Position numbers and translations under genes: made by a program
Shown: positions 35,862-43,862 of the stretch, piece by piece
Layout of the letters: each line of letters begins with the position of its first letter
Numbering within the stretch: position 1 is the first letter of the stretch
The notes under the pieces: model-generated
Told to the model about the DNA's origin: nothing
The model's input: the letters and a program-made list of their open reading frames with translations, nothing else
Database searches by the model: none
Source: Ruegeria atlantica
Lineage (GTDB): Bacteria; Pseudomonadota; Alphaproteobacteria; Rhodobacterales; Rhodobacteraceae
DNA: 64,000 bases
Direction: 5' to 3'
NCBI RefSeq assembly: GCF_013032505.1
Contig: NZ_WQCG01000001.1
Location: forward strand, 930,001-994,000

Positions 35862-36875
35862 ATGGACACGGTTTTGCAAAGCACCTTGGCGTTTCGCCCC
35901 GCGCTACAAGGGCTTGACCAAATTGCATCGCCGCGGGTGTCCGAACATGCCCTGAAGGAAGCTGGACTGTCGCGAGCGGTAATGGAAGACCCGACGGTGT
36001 TCCTCCCCTATCGGCTTCAGGCGCGGTTCATGCAAGCCGCCAGCCTGAAGATCTCCGAAAAACACATCGGTGCCTATATCACGCAAGACTTCCATTACGC
36101 CTCCTTTGGGGCCTACGCAGACTATGTGCTCGGCGCGCCGAAACTGGATGTGGCCCTGGCGCGGGCCGAAAAAATCCTGCCGTTCCTGCAACGGGGGTCA
36201 GTTATGCGCACCCGCGTGGTTGGCGATCATTTTGTGCTTGGGTTTGATGCCATGCTCGGCGGAATCGCCGGGGCAAATTTGATCGATCAGGACCTTCCGT
36301 TTGTGCTGCAGTCTGTGGTGCGCGAGTTCTGTGGACGCCGCTGGCGGCCGAGCTGGGTGGAGATGCCAGAGGTGCACCGAGGTACCGAAACCGCGCTGCA
36401 GTACATCTACAATGCAGAGGTGCGTGTGGGGGGATCCGCCGCCAGCATTGCGATCCCTCTGTCAGAAATCGAAACCCCTAATCCGCGGACAACCGATGAG
36501 AGGCTGGCGATGACGTTGGCAGGCATCCGCGATGTCCGGTCGCGGCAAACGCCCTCAACCACCAAAGAGGTGGTTGGGAACGCCTTGCGCGCGCAACTCG
36601 CCATGGGACACGCCGACATCGAAACGGTGGCGGCTACATTGGGTGTCAGCGTACGCAAGCTGCAACGGCAACTCACTGCAGAGAACACCAGTTTCAAAGA
36701 GATCCGTGTGGCTGAACAGACAGATCGAGCCAGGTCGCTGCTGTCGGGCACTGACCTTTCTGTCGCGGAGGTTGCCTTCAATCTTGGGTTCAGCGAGGTC
36801 AACAGCTTCCGCCGCACATTTGCCAGCTGGTTTGGAATTTCACCATCTAAGTTTCGCAAATTGAGCGGTACTTAG
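35862..36875 (+). CDS. AraC family transcriptional regulator
   Basis: A 337-residue regulator with an N-terminal arabinose-binding-like domain of the OruR/VirS/FeaR-like type (residues about 20-200) and a C-terminal double helix-turn-helix. The first HTH is ADIETVAATLGVSVRKLQRQL and the second contains the family signature VAEVAFNLGFSEVNSFRRTF. It is divergent from the esterase/adaptor/MFS/antiporter run across a 112-base gap that includes GTGATCATTTCAC, a possible half-site. It probably activates that run in response to a hydrophobic or ester-type effector. Confidence 0.92.
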   Translation: MDTVLQSTLAFRPALQGLDQIASPRVSEHALKEAGLSRAVMEDPTVFLPYRLQARFMQAASLKISEKHIGAYITQDFHYASFGAYADYVLGAPKLDVALARAEKILPFLQRGSVMRTRVVGDHFVLGFDAMLGGIAGANLIDQDLPFVLQSVVREFCGRRWRPSWVEMPEVHRGTETALQYIYNAEVRVGGSAASIAIPLSEIETPNPRTTDERLAMTLAGIRDVRSRQTPSTTKEVVGNALRAQLAMGHADIETVAATLGVSVRKLQRQLTAENTSFKEIRVAEQTDRARSLLSGTDLSVAEVAFNLGFSEVNSFRRTFASWFGISPSKFRKLSGT

Positions 36876-37098
36876 GTAGCAAGGCCTCAATGGAGCGGAC
36901 ATTGGCGCAATGCGCAGCGAAGGTTCAGTTTCCGCCCAAAACGACAAATGCTAAGCCCATTACCTAAGTCGCCTTTGGGCTCAGAGCAGACCTTCGCTGC
37001 AATTAGCACTAACGTCAGCTTTGCGCTTCATCGCTGACGTATGAGTTCGAAGCCATGATACCCAATCCCAAGTCACTGGAAAGCGCTCTCGCGTGGCG

Positions 37099-38589
37099 TC
37101 AGAACCGCATGCGGTCTTCCCTTCTTGGTCGTTCGGGTCGATAGTTGCCTTGGCGGCGACCGGTGTAAGGATCAGTATCGAGGTATGTGCCTTGGCTTCG
37201 ACGCATGTATTCGGCGAACTGGGTCAGAGCATCCACCTGATCATCTTTGAGAGCATCCGGAAACGCCAGCAGTTCCCTGCGGAACTCATCAAACCAGGGT
37301 TTGTCCGTGGGGATGACTAACTTGCCAGATTTAATCCAGGCGGTCTGTGGGATGAAGCGGTCCAGTTTGCCGGTGACAACGTTGACGGGCATGTAAACAC
37401 CTGCTGCGGTGCGTTTCAATTCATCCAGAAGGTGGATGCCCATCGCCGAGGACTCGATCAGGACTCTGTCCACGCGCCACTGTTTGCGCAATCGAAGAAC
37501 AGCGTTCCGCACCTGCGTATAGTTCGTTCGAGCACGAAAGACGTCGAGCAAATACCATCTCTCTTCATACGCATGCCATCCAAAGGTCAGCCCCACCGTA
37601 AAGTCCGAACGCGGACTATCCTTCGCCGCTGTATCCCAGCTCTGGACCCGCCGGACAAACACGCTTTCGTCCGGCAAGGTTTCCACCAGATGCAAGTCGG
37701 ACATTGAGAGAAACTCGTTTTCTCCGTCCGTGGGGTTTTGTTGATACTGCGCCTGGAAGGCAAAATTGCCTATGTCGGCCTTGATCCGATCAAGAACCTC
37801 CTGCGGTTCCCGCTCTGGGTTCAACAAGTCTCCTGGCTGACGCTTCAAGACCCGGTTGTTGTAGAGCGGGATCTCTTCCGGGATCTCCGCGATCGACGGC
37901 AGGCACAGATGGTCAAATGTGTCCTTTTCCAAAAGGTAGGCGGAAAAGTCATCCGGGTGCAATCGCTGCTGGATCGAGACAATACGGTCCGTGCGCTTGT
38001 CGTTCAGCCGTGAGAATAGGGTCTGGTCGAAGAAGTCACGCAACTCCTGCCGGTACGTATCGTGGCGCATTTCGGAGGGTTTACCCAGATCGTCGATGAT
38101 AATGAGGTTTGCACCGAAGCCGGTGATACCACCGCCAAGAGAGACCGATTTGCGCCCGCCTCCTTTAGTGGTTTTCATATGTTCGAACCTGTTGTGTTTG
38201 GGATCAACCTTCATTTTTGGAAAGAGGCGCTGATAAAACGGGCTGGTCACCAGCCGTCGAAACTGTTCGGCATGTTCGCGCGCAAGATCTTTGCCGTAAC
38301 TGACAACAACCACTTTCTTTGTCGGATCGCGTCCAAGCTCAAAGGCTGGCAACAAAACAGATCCACAGATCGATTTCAGATGGCGAGGGGCAATCGAGAT
38401 CATCAACCGTTGGCACTCACCGGAGGCCACGCGCTGAAGGGCATAACACATGGCCTCCAGGTAAGGGGCCCGGGCAAGTTTCTCGCCCGGACACAAGATA
38501 CCAAAACTGCCCGCAAGGAATGCGTAGAGGTTTTCACGCATAGCAGCCTCTGCCAGCCTTTTGCGATCATCAGAATTCAGGGCATTCAT
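37099..38589 (-). CDS. Phage terminase large subunit
   Basis: A 496-residue terminase starting at the ATG (38589) that overlaps the DUF5681 stop by 20 bases. The N-terminal ATPase has the PRHLKS Walker A variant in SIAPRHLKSICGS and a Walker B motif NLIIIDDLGKP. The C-terminal RNase H-like nuclease has SWDTAAK, an ESSAMG block and DDQVDALTQF with its catalytic acids. It would package phage or element DNA. No portal or head genes follow it; downstream is about 220 bases of non-coding sequence. The C-terminus is basic (Arg-rich), as in many family members. Confidence 0.9.
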   Translation of the reverse strand: MNALNSDDRKRLAEAAMRENLYAFLAGSFGILCPGEKLARAPYLEAMCYALQRVASGECQRLMISIAPRHLKSICGSVLLPAFELGRDPTKKVVVVSYGKDLAREHAEQFRRLVTSPFYQRLFPKMKVDPKHNRFEHMKTTKGGGRKSVSLGGGITGFGANLIIIDDLGKPSEMRHDTYRQELRDFFDQTLFSRLNDKRTDRIVSIQQRLHPDDFSAYLLEKDTFDHLCLPSIAEIPEEIPLYNNRVLKRQPGDLLNPEREPQEVLDRIKADIGNFAFQAQYQQNPTDGENEFLSMSDLHLVETLPDESVFVRRVQSWDTAAKDSPRSDFTVGLTFGWHAYEERWYLLDVFRARTNYTQVRNAVLRLRKQWRVDRVLIESSAMGIHLLDELKRTAAGVYMPVNVVTGKLDRFIPQTAWIKSGKLVIPTDKPWFDEFRRELLAFPDALKDDQVDALTQFAEYMRRSQGTYLDTDPYTGRRQGNYRPERPRREDRMRF

Positions 38590-39019
38590 CGTCGATGCCT
38601 CCCCGGATGCTTGCAAAAAGCTGATCCGGATCGCTGCCAAACATATCTGCCAGCACTTCCAGGGCGGCCAGGTCTGAACAGGGGTCGATCTCGGTTGCAC
38701 CTTCGCCACCCGCCAACTCTGCGGCGCGCGCCTCCTGAACCGCGGGCAACAGTTTCAGAACCCGGTCAATCGAACGCATCTCGCCTTTAACTGCCCCATT
38801 CACCAGCTGGTGCAGGATTGCCTCCAGCATCGTGACCTCGCGGCGTGATCCATTCTCGGTGATCGGGATTTTCCGAAAGAACACCTCCTCAAGCATCGAC
38901 CCAACATTCTTCGAGGCTTTCGGTCGCCCTTTCGGATTGCCGGATCGGCCTTTTTTGAATTGGGTCGCTTTGGGCGGTTTGCCGTAGCCCACCTCAAACT
39001 CTTTCGTATCGTCAGACAT
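38570..39019 (-). CDS. DUF5681 domain protein (terminase-associated)
   Basis: A 149-residue protein with the DUF5681 signature: GYGKPPKATQFKKGRSGNP followed by KGRPKASKN near residues 10-40. The remainder is acidic and helical. The domain occurs in phage and integrative elements, usually immediately before the terminase large subunit, and may act as a small-terminase-like DNA recognition protein; this is inferred from context. It starts at MSDDTKEFE and overlaps the methyltransferase stop by eight bases. The stop overlaps the terminase start by 20 bases. Confidence 0.85.
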   Translation of the reverse strand: MSDDTKEFEVGYGKPPKATQFKKGRSGNPKGRPKASKNVGSMLEEVFFRKIPITENGSRREVTMLEAILHQLVNGAVKGEMRSIDRVLKLLPAVQEARAAELAGGEGATEIDPCSDLAALEVLADMFGSDPDQLFASIRGGIDDECPEF

Positions 39020-40421
39020 GATCCGCCTCCAGCTCTGATGTGGCATTGGTTGCCGCAGAATGCGAATCGAACGTCTGGCCGGTCACCGCGTGCACGGCGT
39101 TCTCACCAGTCATCTCCTGCCAGCGGCGGATGGCGACATCGACATAGACCGGGTCGAGCTCAATGAGCCGCGCCCGGCGCCCGGTTTTCTCAGCTGCCAG
39201 CAAGGTCGCGCCAGATCCACCAAAAGTATCCAGCACAACTTCGCCGCGATGGCTCACATCCATGATGGCATCTGCCACCAGTGCAGTTGGCTTTACTGTG
39301 GGATGATCGGCAAGATCCGCTTCGCGCCCTGCCCCAAAGCTGTTCACTCCGGCATAATCCCATACATTGGTGCGGTTGCGCCCGTGTTTGCCCAATTCGA
39401 CATTGTTGATATGCGCAGCACCGGGCTTCTTAAAGATTGCGACCAGCTCGTGCTTGGAGCGGTAAAGGCTACCCATGCCTCCGTTTGTCTTGTTCCAGAT
39501 GCAGAGGTTGATGAGGTCCAATCCACCTGCCTTGCCCGCCGCAATCAACTCTTCAATGTGACGCCAGTCCATGCAGATCATCGCAATGCCCCCGTCTGGC
39601 AGATGGCCAAACAACTGGGTGATCATGCCTGAAAGAAAGCCGCGGAACTCACTGTCCGACATTTCACCCGACGCCATGGCAAACTCGCGGTGATCGGAAC
39701 TGCCACCACAGCGGACATGCCCATTGACCGGCACGTTGTAAGGCGGATCGGTAAAGACCATCTGCGGGCTCTCACCATCCAGCAAGGTGTTGTAGCTCCG
39801 GGCGTGCAAGGCATCCCCGCAGAAGATGCGATGATCTCCGAGAACCCAGAGGTCGCCCGGCTCCGTGATGACAGGTGCCGCAGGGTCCGGGGTGTCTACA
39901 GTTTCAGCTTCGGTCTCCGCAGCCTCGCTCGCAGCGTCGATGATGATGTCGATCTCCGGCGTTTCGAACCCGGTGATATCCAGATCAAAATCGAGCTCGC
40001 CATCAAGGCTGAGGTCCATCAGCTCGGCAAACTCGATCTGCAGAGCAGCTTCGTTCCAGTCCGACAGTTCCGCCAGCTTGTTATCCGCGATCCGCAGGGC
40101 GCGCACTTCTGCGTCTGACAAGTGATCCGCGACAACAATCGGCACGGACATCAACCCCAGAGCCTTGGCGGCTTCATAGCGGCAATGACCCGCGATAATT
40201 GTGCCCGAACCATCCAACAGGATCGGAGTGACAAATCCAAACTGGGCCACCGACGCCTTCAGCTTTTCAATGTTCTTGGCCGCGTGCACGCGGTTGTTGT
40301 TGGCGTAGGGTTGATCTGGCTGATCTGAGATTGGATGACTTTGTCCGCCATCCAGATCGGCGTGTTGGACGCCTTGGCGTCGCTCTGTGTTTTTTTGGCA
40401 GACATAGCCGCCTCCTTTCAT
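39012..40421 (-). CDS. ParB-like nuclease domain plus DNA methyltransferase (frame-disturbed start)
   Basis: A 469-residue frame. A ParB/sulfiredoxin-like domain (IAGHCRYEAAKALG, RALRIADNKLAELS) is followed by a beta-class N6/N4 methyltransferase: TDPPYNVP first, then DTFGGSGATLLAAE. The best ribosome-binding site, AAGGAGG, serves the ATG at 40405. From there the reading frame gives MSAKKTQSDAKASNTPIWM, then QISQIN, and loses the frame at about 40308-40311, one base short of joining PYANNNRVH of the ParB domain. As drawn, translation would begin at 40421 in the main frame with a weak signal and an altered N-terminus. It may be a slightly damaged or recoded gene. Confidence 0.75.
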   Translation of the reverse strand: MKGGGYVCQKNTERRQGVQHADLDGGQSHPISDQPDQPYANNNRVHAAKNIEKLKASVAQFGFVTPILLDGSGTIIAGHCRYEAAKALGLMSVPIVVADHLSDAEVRALRIADNKLAELSDWNEAALQIEFAELMDLSLDGELDFDLDITGFETPEIDIIIDAASEAAETEAETVDTPDPAAPVITEPGDLWVLGDHRIFCGDALHARSYNTLLDGESPQMVFTDPPYNVPVNGHVRCGGSSDHREFAMASGEMSDSEFRGFLSGMITQLFGHLPDGGIAMICMDWRHIEELIAAGKAGGLDLINLCIWNKTNGGMGSLYRSKHELVAIFKKPGAAHINNVELGKHGRNRTNVWDYAGVNSFGAGREADLADHPTVKPTALVADAIMDVSHRGEVVLDTFGGSGATLLAAEKTGRRARLIELDPVYVDVAIRRWQEMTGENAVHAVTGQTFDSHSAATNATSELEADHV

Positions 40422-40878
40422 TTGACGCTCTTTAGCGTCGACAAGAAAGGATCGTGTTGGGAATTCGGAGAGAGCACGACTAGCAACTCTCCGGACCAAT
40501 CGATCCGGTTCGTTGCCCCTTCGAATGCTCTCGGTCTTATCCGCTCAAAAAATGCGGCGCCGAATGCTGCCTGGGAGATGTATTCACCTCCCCGTGGGAC
40601 CTTGTCCCTTGCAGGGCTGACTAGAATTTATGCGCGGGGATTTGCAATTGCAACCCCAAATCAAAAAGCAACCAAGTCGTAACCAATTAGGATTGTTGAC
40701 GAATAATCGGGGGTACGGCAGCAACGCCCTGCAAAACACACCCCTCCAGAGCTCGCCCCAGAAAGAGCTGGACTGTTGCTATAAACCACGCATCACTGGA
40801 CCCACGCCCGAGCCATTCGGGCGCTCCTCAGTACCGGGGTTCGGCATCTCGCTGACCCAAGATCAGAGGAGGAAATAC
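40406..40878. other. Divergent control region of the mobile module
   Basis: About 470 bases without a supported gene separate the two arms. The palindrome TTGCAATTGCAA is at 40642-40653, flanked by GGGG and CCCC. A GACGCT/AGCGTC hairpin is at 40424-40439 and CGCCCGA/TCGGGCG at 40805-40823. A strong AGAGGAGG ribosome-binding site precedes the DUF3489 start. Promoters for both arms should lie here. Confidence 0.5.
40642..40653. promoter_or_regulatory. 12-bp palindrome between divergent arms, putative operator
   Basis: TTGCAATTGCAA is a perfect dyad sitting inside a wider GGGG...CCCC frame (40636-40657), roughly midway between the two divergently transcribed arms. It has the size and position of a repressor site. 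No regulator gene is recognised in the module; the ParB-domain or DUF3489 (helix-turn-helix-like) proteins could be candidates. Confidence 0.4.
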
Positions 40879-41109
40879 ATGTCCAAATCCAAACAAACCA
40901 AAATTGACAAGGTGCAAGCTTTGTTGCGCCGCCCGAGTGGCGCCAGCCTTGAGGCGCTCTGCAAAGCAACGGGATGGCAGCCTCATTCGGCCCGAGCAGC
41001 TCTAAGCGGTCTGCGGAAAAAAGGCGTCACAATTGAACGGCGCGAATCCGACAAACCACATGGTTTTTCCACATATCACCTGACGGCGGTAACAGGAGAA
41101 GAGTCATGA
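40879..41109 (+). CDS. DUF3489 domain protein
   Basis: A 76-residue basic protein starting MSKSKQTKIDKVQALL after a near-perfect AGAGGAGG ribosome-binding site; longer upstream reading is not supported. The sequence TKIDKVQALLRRPSGASLEA then ATGWQPHSARAALSGLRKKG is the DUF3489 signature and reads as a winged-helix-like DNA-binding fold. It commonly precedes DUF2924 and a serine recombinase in alphaproteobacteria. It overlaps the next gene by four bases. A regulatory or accessory role for the recombinase is inferred. Confidence 0.85.
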   Translation: MSKSKQTKIDKVQALLRRPSGASLEALCKATGWQPHSARAALSGLRKKGVTIERRESDKPHGFSTYHLTAVTGEES

Positions 41110-41522
41110 CTAAGACGAGCGATGTTGCCGATCTCGCCGCCATGGGTCGATCGGATCTGGTCACGCTTTGGCAGCAACTTTTTGATCAACCCGCCCCCAC
41201 CATGCTCAGCCAACCCTTCCTGCGCCGTTTTATCGCCTTTGAGATGCAGTCCCGCTGTCATGGCGGGCTAACCCGGCAGGTCAAAGCCGCGCTGGAAAAG
41301 GGCTCTGAGAAGAAACCCCGGCCTACATGCCCTGCTCTTAAACCCGGCGGGCGCCTGCTGCGCGAATGGAATGGCATGACCCATGTGGTCGATGTGACAA
41401 GGGATGGTTTTACCTGGAACGGTCGGTCCTATCGCTCGCTCTCGGCCATCGCTCGGGAGATTACCGGCGCGCATTGGTCGGGGCCGCGTTTCTTCGGGCT
41501 CACCGGCAAGGGGGCCAAATGA
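41106..41522 (+). CDS. DUF2924 domain protein
   Basis: A 138-residue protein with the DUF2924 pattern: an N-terminal helical half (LVTLWQQLFDQPAPTMLSQP) and a C-terminal block with GGRLLREWNGMTHVV, then GFTWNGRSYRSLSAIAREIT and HWSGPRFFGL. That second block resembles a small DNA-associated domain found in recombinase operons. It overlaps DUF3489 by four bases and the recombinase start by ATGA, so the three are co-translated. The function is unknown; a partner protein that directs the serine recombinase is the usual guess. Confidence 0.87.
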   Translation: MTKTSDVADLAAMGRSDLVTLWQQLFDQPAPTMLSQPFLRRFIAFEMQSRCHGGLTRQVKAALEKGSEKKPRPTCPALKPGGRLLREWNGMTHVVDVTRDGFTWNGRSYRSLSAIAREITGAHWSGPRFFGLTGKGAK

Positions 41523-43198
41523 GCCCGCGCCGCAAAATCAGATGCGCCATCTACACGCGCAAGTCGTCCGAGGATGGACTGGACCAGGACTTCAATTCAC
41601 TAGACGCGCAATATGAGGCCTGCGCGGCCTATATCGCCAGCCAGCGACACGAAGGTTGGACCCTTTTGCCAGACCGCTACGATGATGGCGGGCTGTCCGG
41701 CGGCACACTCGAACGCCCCGCCCTTCAGCGCCTTATTGAAGAGATCGATGCCGGGCGTATTGACATGGTGGTGGTCTACAAGATCGACCGGCTGACCCGT
41801 TCGCTCGCCGACTTCTCCAAGCTGGTCGAACGGCTGGAACAGGCGAACTGTTCCTTTGTGTCCGTCACACAAGCATTCAATACCTCATCTTCCATGGGTC
41901 GGTTGACCCTCAATGTGCTATTGTCCTTTGCTCAGTTTGAACGGGAAGTCACCGCCGAACGTATTCGCGACAAAATCGCGGCGTCCAAGAAAAAGGGGTT
42001 TTGGATGGGTGGCAACCTGCCTCTGGGCTATGATCGCCACCCCGACCCAAAAGCAAGAACACTGGTGGTGAATGAGGAGGAGGCCGGAACGGTCCGGCAT
42101 CTCTTTCGGCTTTATGGCGGGCTGGGATGCCTGCGCAAAGTAGAAGAACGGGCAACGGCAGACAACCTGCGGTCGAAGCGGGTTGTTTGGGCGGATGGAA
42201 GCATAAAAGGGTATTTTCCACTGTCACGGGGTCAAATCTATTACCTGCTGCGCAACCCGGTTTATCTCGGAAAAATTCGCCACAAGGATAAGATCTGGGA
42301 CGGGCACCACCCGGCGATCATCGACCAAGGCGATTGGGACCGGGTGCAAGAGAAGATGCGGCAGGCCTCCAATCGTTCTCGGGCACGCGGCGGCTCCGAT
42401 ACGCGCCAACATTCCAATGACCCCGGCGCCTGGCTCACCGGTCTGCTGCAGGACGAAACTGGTGATCGGTTGACGCCAACCCACACCACGCGCACAGGCC
42501 GACGGTTGCGCTACTATATCTCCAACAGACTGATCTCGGGCGGCAAGGATACTTCCGGCTGGCGACTGCCCGGCCCTGCGCTGGAAAACGCGGTCATTGA
42601 TGTCATCGTCAGACATCTGCAAGACGCCGCCGCCGCGCATCAGGTACTGGCGCAGCCGGAGGCCGGGTCAGCCGAAGCTGTCCAGACCTCAGTTGCAGAT
42701 TTAGTAACCCGACTTCAACGCCAAGGCGGTCAGGTCGGCGCTGCTCTTCTGGCCAAAGGCAAAATTGCACCAGGTCAGATCGACCTCGAATTGAACCCCA
42801 AAACTCTGGCAAGCGCAGTTGGCATTGCTGCGGACCATCTGCACCCGGATCTCACCCACGTCACCGCATCTTTCGGTCTGCGCCGCCGCGGCGTCGAGGC
42901 CAAGGTCATCGCCGGAGATATGGCACCCCAACCTGATGCCCACCTCCGGTCCATGCTGATCCGCGCCCATGGCTGGGCGCGCGATCTAAAAGCCGGAGTT
43001 CAACTGATGGAGATCGCACGCCGCGAAAGCGTCCCCGGCGCCTTTATCCGTACCCGCGCTCAGCTCGCCTTTCTCTCACCGAAGATTCAGGCCGCGATTC
43101 TCGACGGCACCCAGCCGCCCGAACTCACACTCAAGCGTCTGGTCAGCAAGACCCACCCACTTGATTGGACCGAACAGGAGCGACAGCTCGGTTTCTGA
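41519..43198 (+). CDS. Large serine recombinase (resolvase family)
   Basis: A 559-residue recombinase starting at the ATG overlapping the DUF2924 stop. The N-terminal catalytic domain has AIYTRKSSEDG with the nucleophile Ser (about S16) in the YxRxS context, DRLTRSLADF and the AERIRDKIAA E-helix. It is followed by a recombinase domain (GNLPLGYDRHP, YLLRNPVYLGKIRHK) and a zinc-ribbon-like region that seems poor in cysteines. A long C-terminal DNA-binding part ends in HPLDWTEQERQLGF. Such enzymes integrate or excise elements at short att sites; a repeat array lies directly after its stop. Confidence 0.92.
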   Translation: MSPRRKIRCAIYTRKSSEDGLDQDFNSLDAQYEACAAYIASQRHEGWTLLPDRYDDGGLSGGTLERPALQRLIEEIDAGRIDMVVVYKIDRLTRSLADFSKLVERLEQANCSFVSVTQAFNTSSSMGRLTLNVLLSFAQFEREVTAERIRDKIAASKKKGFWMGGNLPLGYDRHPDPKARTLVVNEEEAGTVRHLFRLYGGLGCLRKVEERATADNLRSKRVVWADGSIKGYFPLSRGQIYYLLRNPVYLGKIRHKDKIWDGHHPAIIDQGDWDRVQEKMRQASNRSRARGGSDTRQHSNDPGAWLTGLLQDETGDRLTPTHTTRTGRRLRYYISNRLISGGKDTSGWRLPGPALENAVIDVIVRHLQDAAAAHQVLAQPEAGSAEAVQTSVADLVTRLQRQGGQVGAALLAKGKIAPGQIDLELNPKTLASAVGIAADHLHPDLTHVTASFGLRRRGVEAKVIAGDMAPQPDAHLRSMLIRAHGWARDLKAGVQLMEIARRESVPGAFIRTRAQLAFLSPKIQAAILDGTQPPELTLKRLVSKTHPLDWTEQERQLGF

Positions 43199-43573
43199 CA
43201 CCTCCAGATCCGGCGTCCCTGATACAGGGTTCGCCCTCCCTGATCCGTCAGCACAATTCCCTGTTCCCACGAGAAAATTCCCTGCTCCACCTTGTAGGGA
43301 ATTTGCAACATAAACCTCTGTAAAACATGCAGTTCTGACAGGTGAAATGACAGAACTCAGACCCGTTTCGCGAAAATTCCCTGTAAATTGCCGGGTATCA
43401 GGGAAATCTGGCCCAAAGCGACCCCGCCAAAATGCGACACTGAGACTGGCGCCTGAATTGTCCTCTGATTGTACAGTCTGCTCCGTCTCTGATTGAAACC
43501 GCATGCGCCAACTCGCGGGAATTGCGACACAATTCTGGATCAGAAAGTACAACTGAAGTGAGACAGGTATGAG
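43199..43573. other. Non-coding tail of the mobile module with short-repeat array
   Basis: This 375-base stretch holds no gene. It contains five copies of AATTCCCTG or its complement within about 150 bases (43255, 43276, 43295 inverted, 43375, 43399 inverted) and an imperfect dyad GTTCTG-N13-CAGAAC at 43332-43356. It ends at the 3' end of tRNA-Ser. The repeats could be recombination or regulatory sites. Confidence 0.5.
43255..43407. repeat. Array of AATTCCCTG direct and inverted repeats
   Basis: Copies occur at 43255-43263, 43276-43284 and 43375-43383 in direct orientation, with inverted variants at 43295-43303 (TAGGGAATT) and 43399-43407 (CAGGGAAAT). Spacing is irregular (21, 19, 80 and 24 bases), so this is not a CRISPR array. 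The position immediately after the serine recombinase suggests recognition sites or remnants of repeated insertion. Confidence 0.55.
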
Positions 43574-43663
43574 TGGCGGGGAGACAGGGATTCGAACCCT
43601 GGGAACGCTCTCACGTTCAACGGTTTTCAAGACCGCCGCATTCGACCACTCTGCCACCTCCCC
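43574..43663 (-). tRNA. tRNA-Ser (anticodon UGA)
   Basis: The minus strand folds into a 90-base class II tRNA including an encoded CCA end. The acceptor stem is GGGGAGG paired with TCTCCCC, the D-arm begins GGCAGAGTGGTCGAA, the anticodon loop is CTTGAAA with anticodon TGA, there is a long variable arm, and the T-arm GGGTTCGAATCCC is canonical. It decodes UCA serine codons. It lies between the mobile module and the lipoprotein gene, its 3' end facing the module. Confidence 0.97.
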
Positions 43664-43862
43664 GCGTGAGGCTGGGTCTAAGGCCATCGCGAACCGGTGG
43701 CAAGTCCAAATAGGGAATTCTTGCCGAAGCGCTTGCTGCGGTCTTTCCATGACACTTTGCCCGCGTTATGATCCGCACGAAAGACCGGAGCAGGCTGGCA
43801 ATACAGAACCAGCACACGGCGGGTCTCGGGAGACGAGGCCCAATCAGGCAAGGGATGACAAA

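Larger units (their letters stand above)
37099..43198. mobile_element. Compact prophage-like / integrative module with serine recombinase
   Basis: Two divergent arms form this module. The minus arm encodes a terminase large subunit, a DUF5681 protein and a ParB-domain DNA methyltransferase; the plus arm encodes DUF3489, DUF2924 and large serine recombinase proteins. No capsid, tail, lysis or integrase genes are present. The ends were not defined: a repeat-rich tail follows the recombinase, and a 220-base non-coding stretch precedes the terminase stop. It is read here as a degraded prophage or a domesticated packaging/recombination unit. Confidence 0.6.

Noticed and set aside
36876..37098. Duplicated tRNA-Ser 3' end as an attachment site at the far side of the module
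   Set aside because: The 220-base stretch contains no sequence resembling the tRNA end; serine recombinases usually do not use tRNA genes.
43255..43407. CRISPR array
   Set aside because: The repeats are only nine bases, vary in orientation and spacing, and no cas gene is present.
43076..43750. A 224-codon minus-strand frame over the recombinase 3' end, repeats and tRNA
   Set aside because: It overlaps a real tRNA and gene on the other strand and resembles no family.
43569..43862. In-frame N-terminal extension of the SPOR lipoprotein through the tRNA
   Set aside because: The frame runs over tRNA-Ser and would destroy the lipoprotein signal peptide; the ATG at 43863 gives a proper lipobox.
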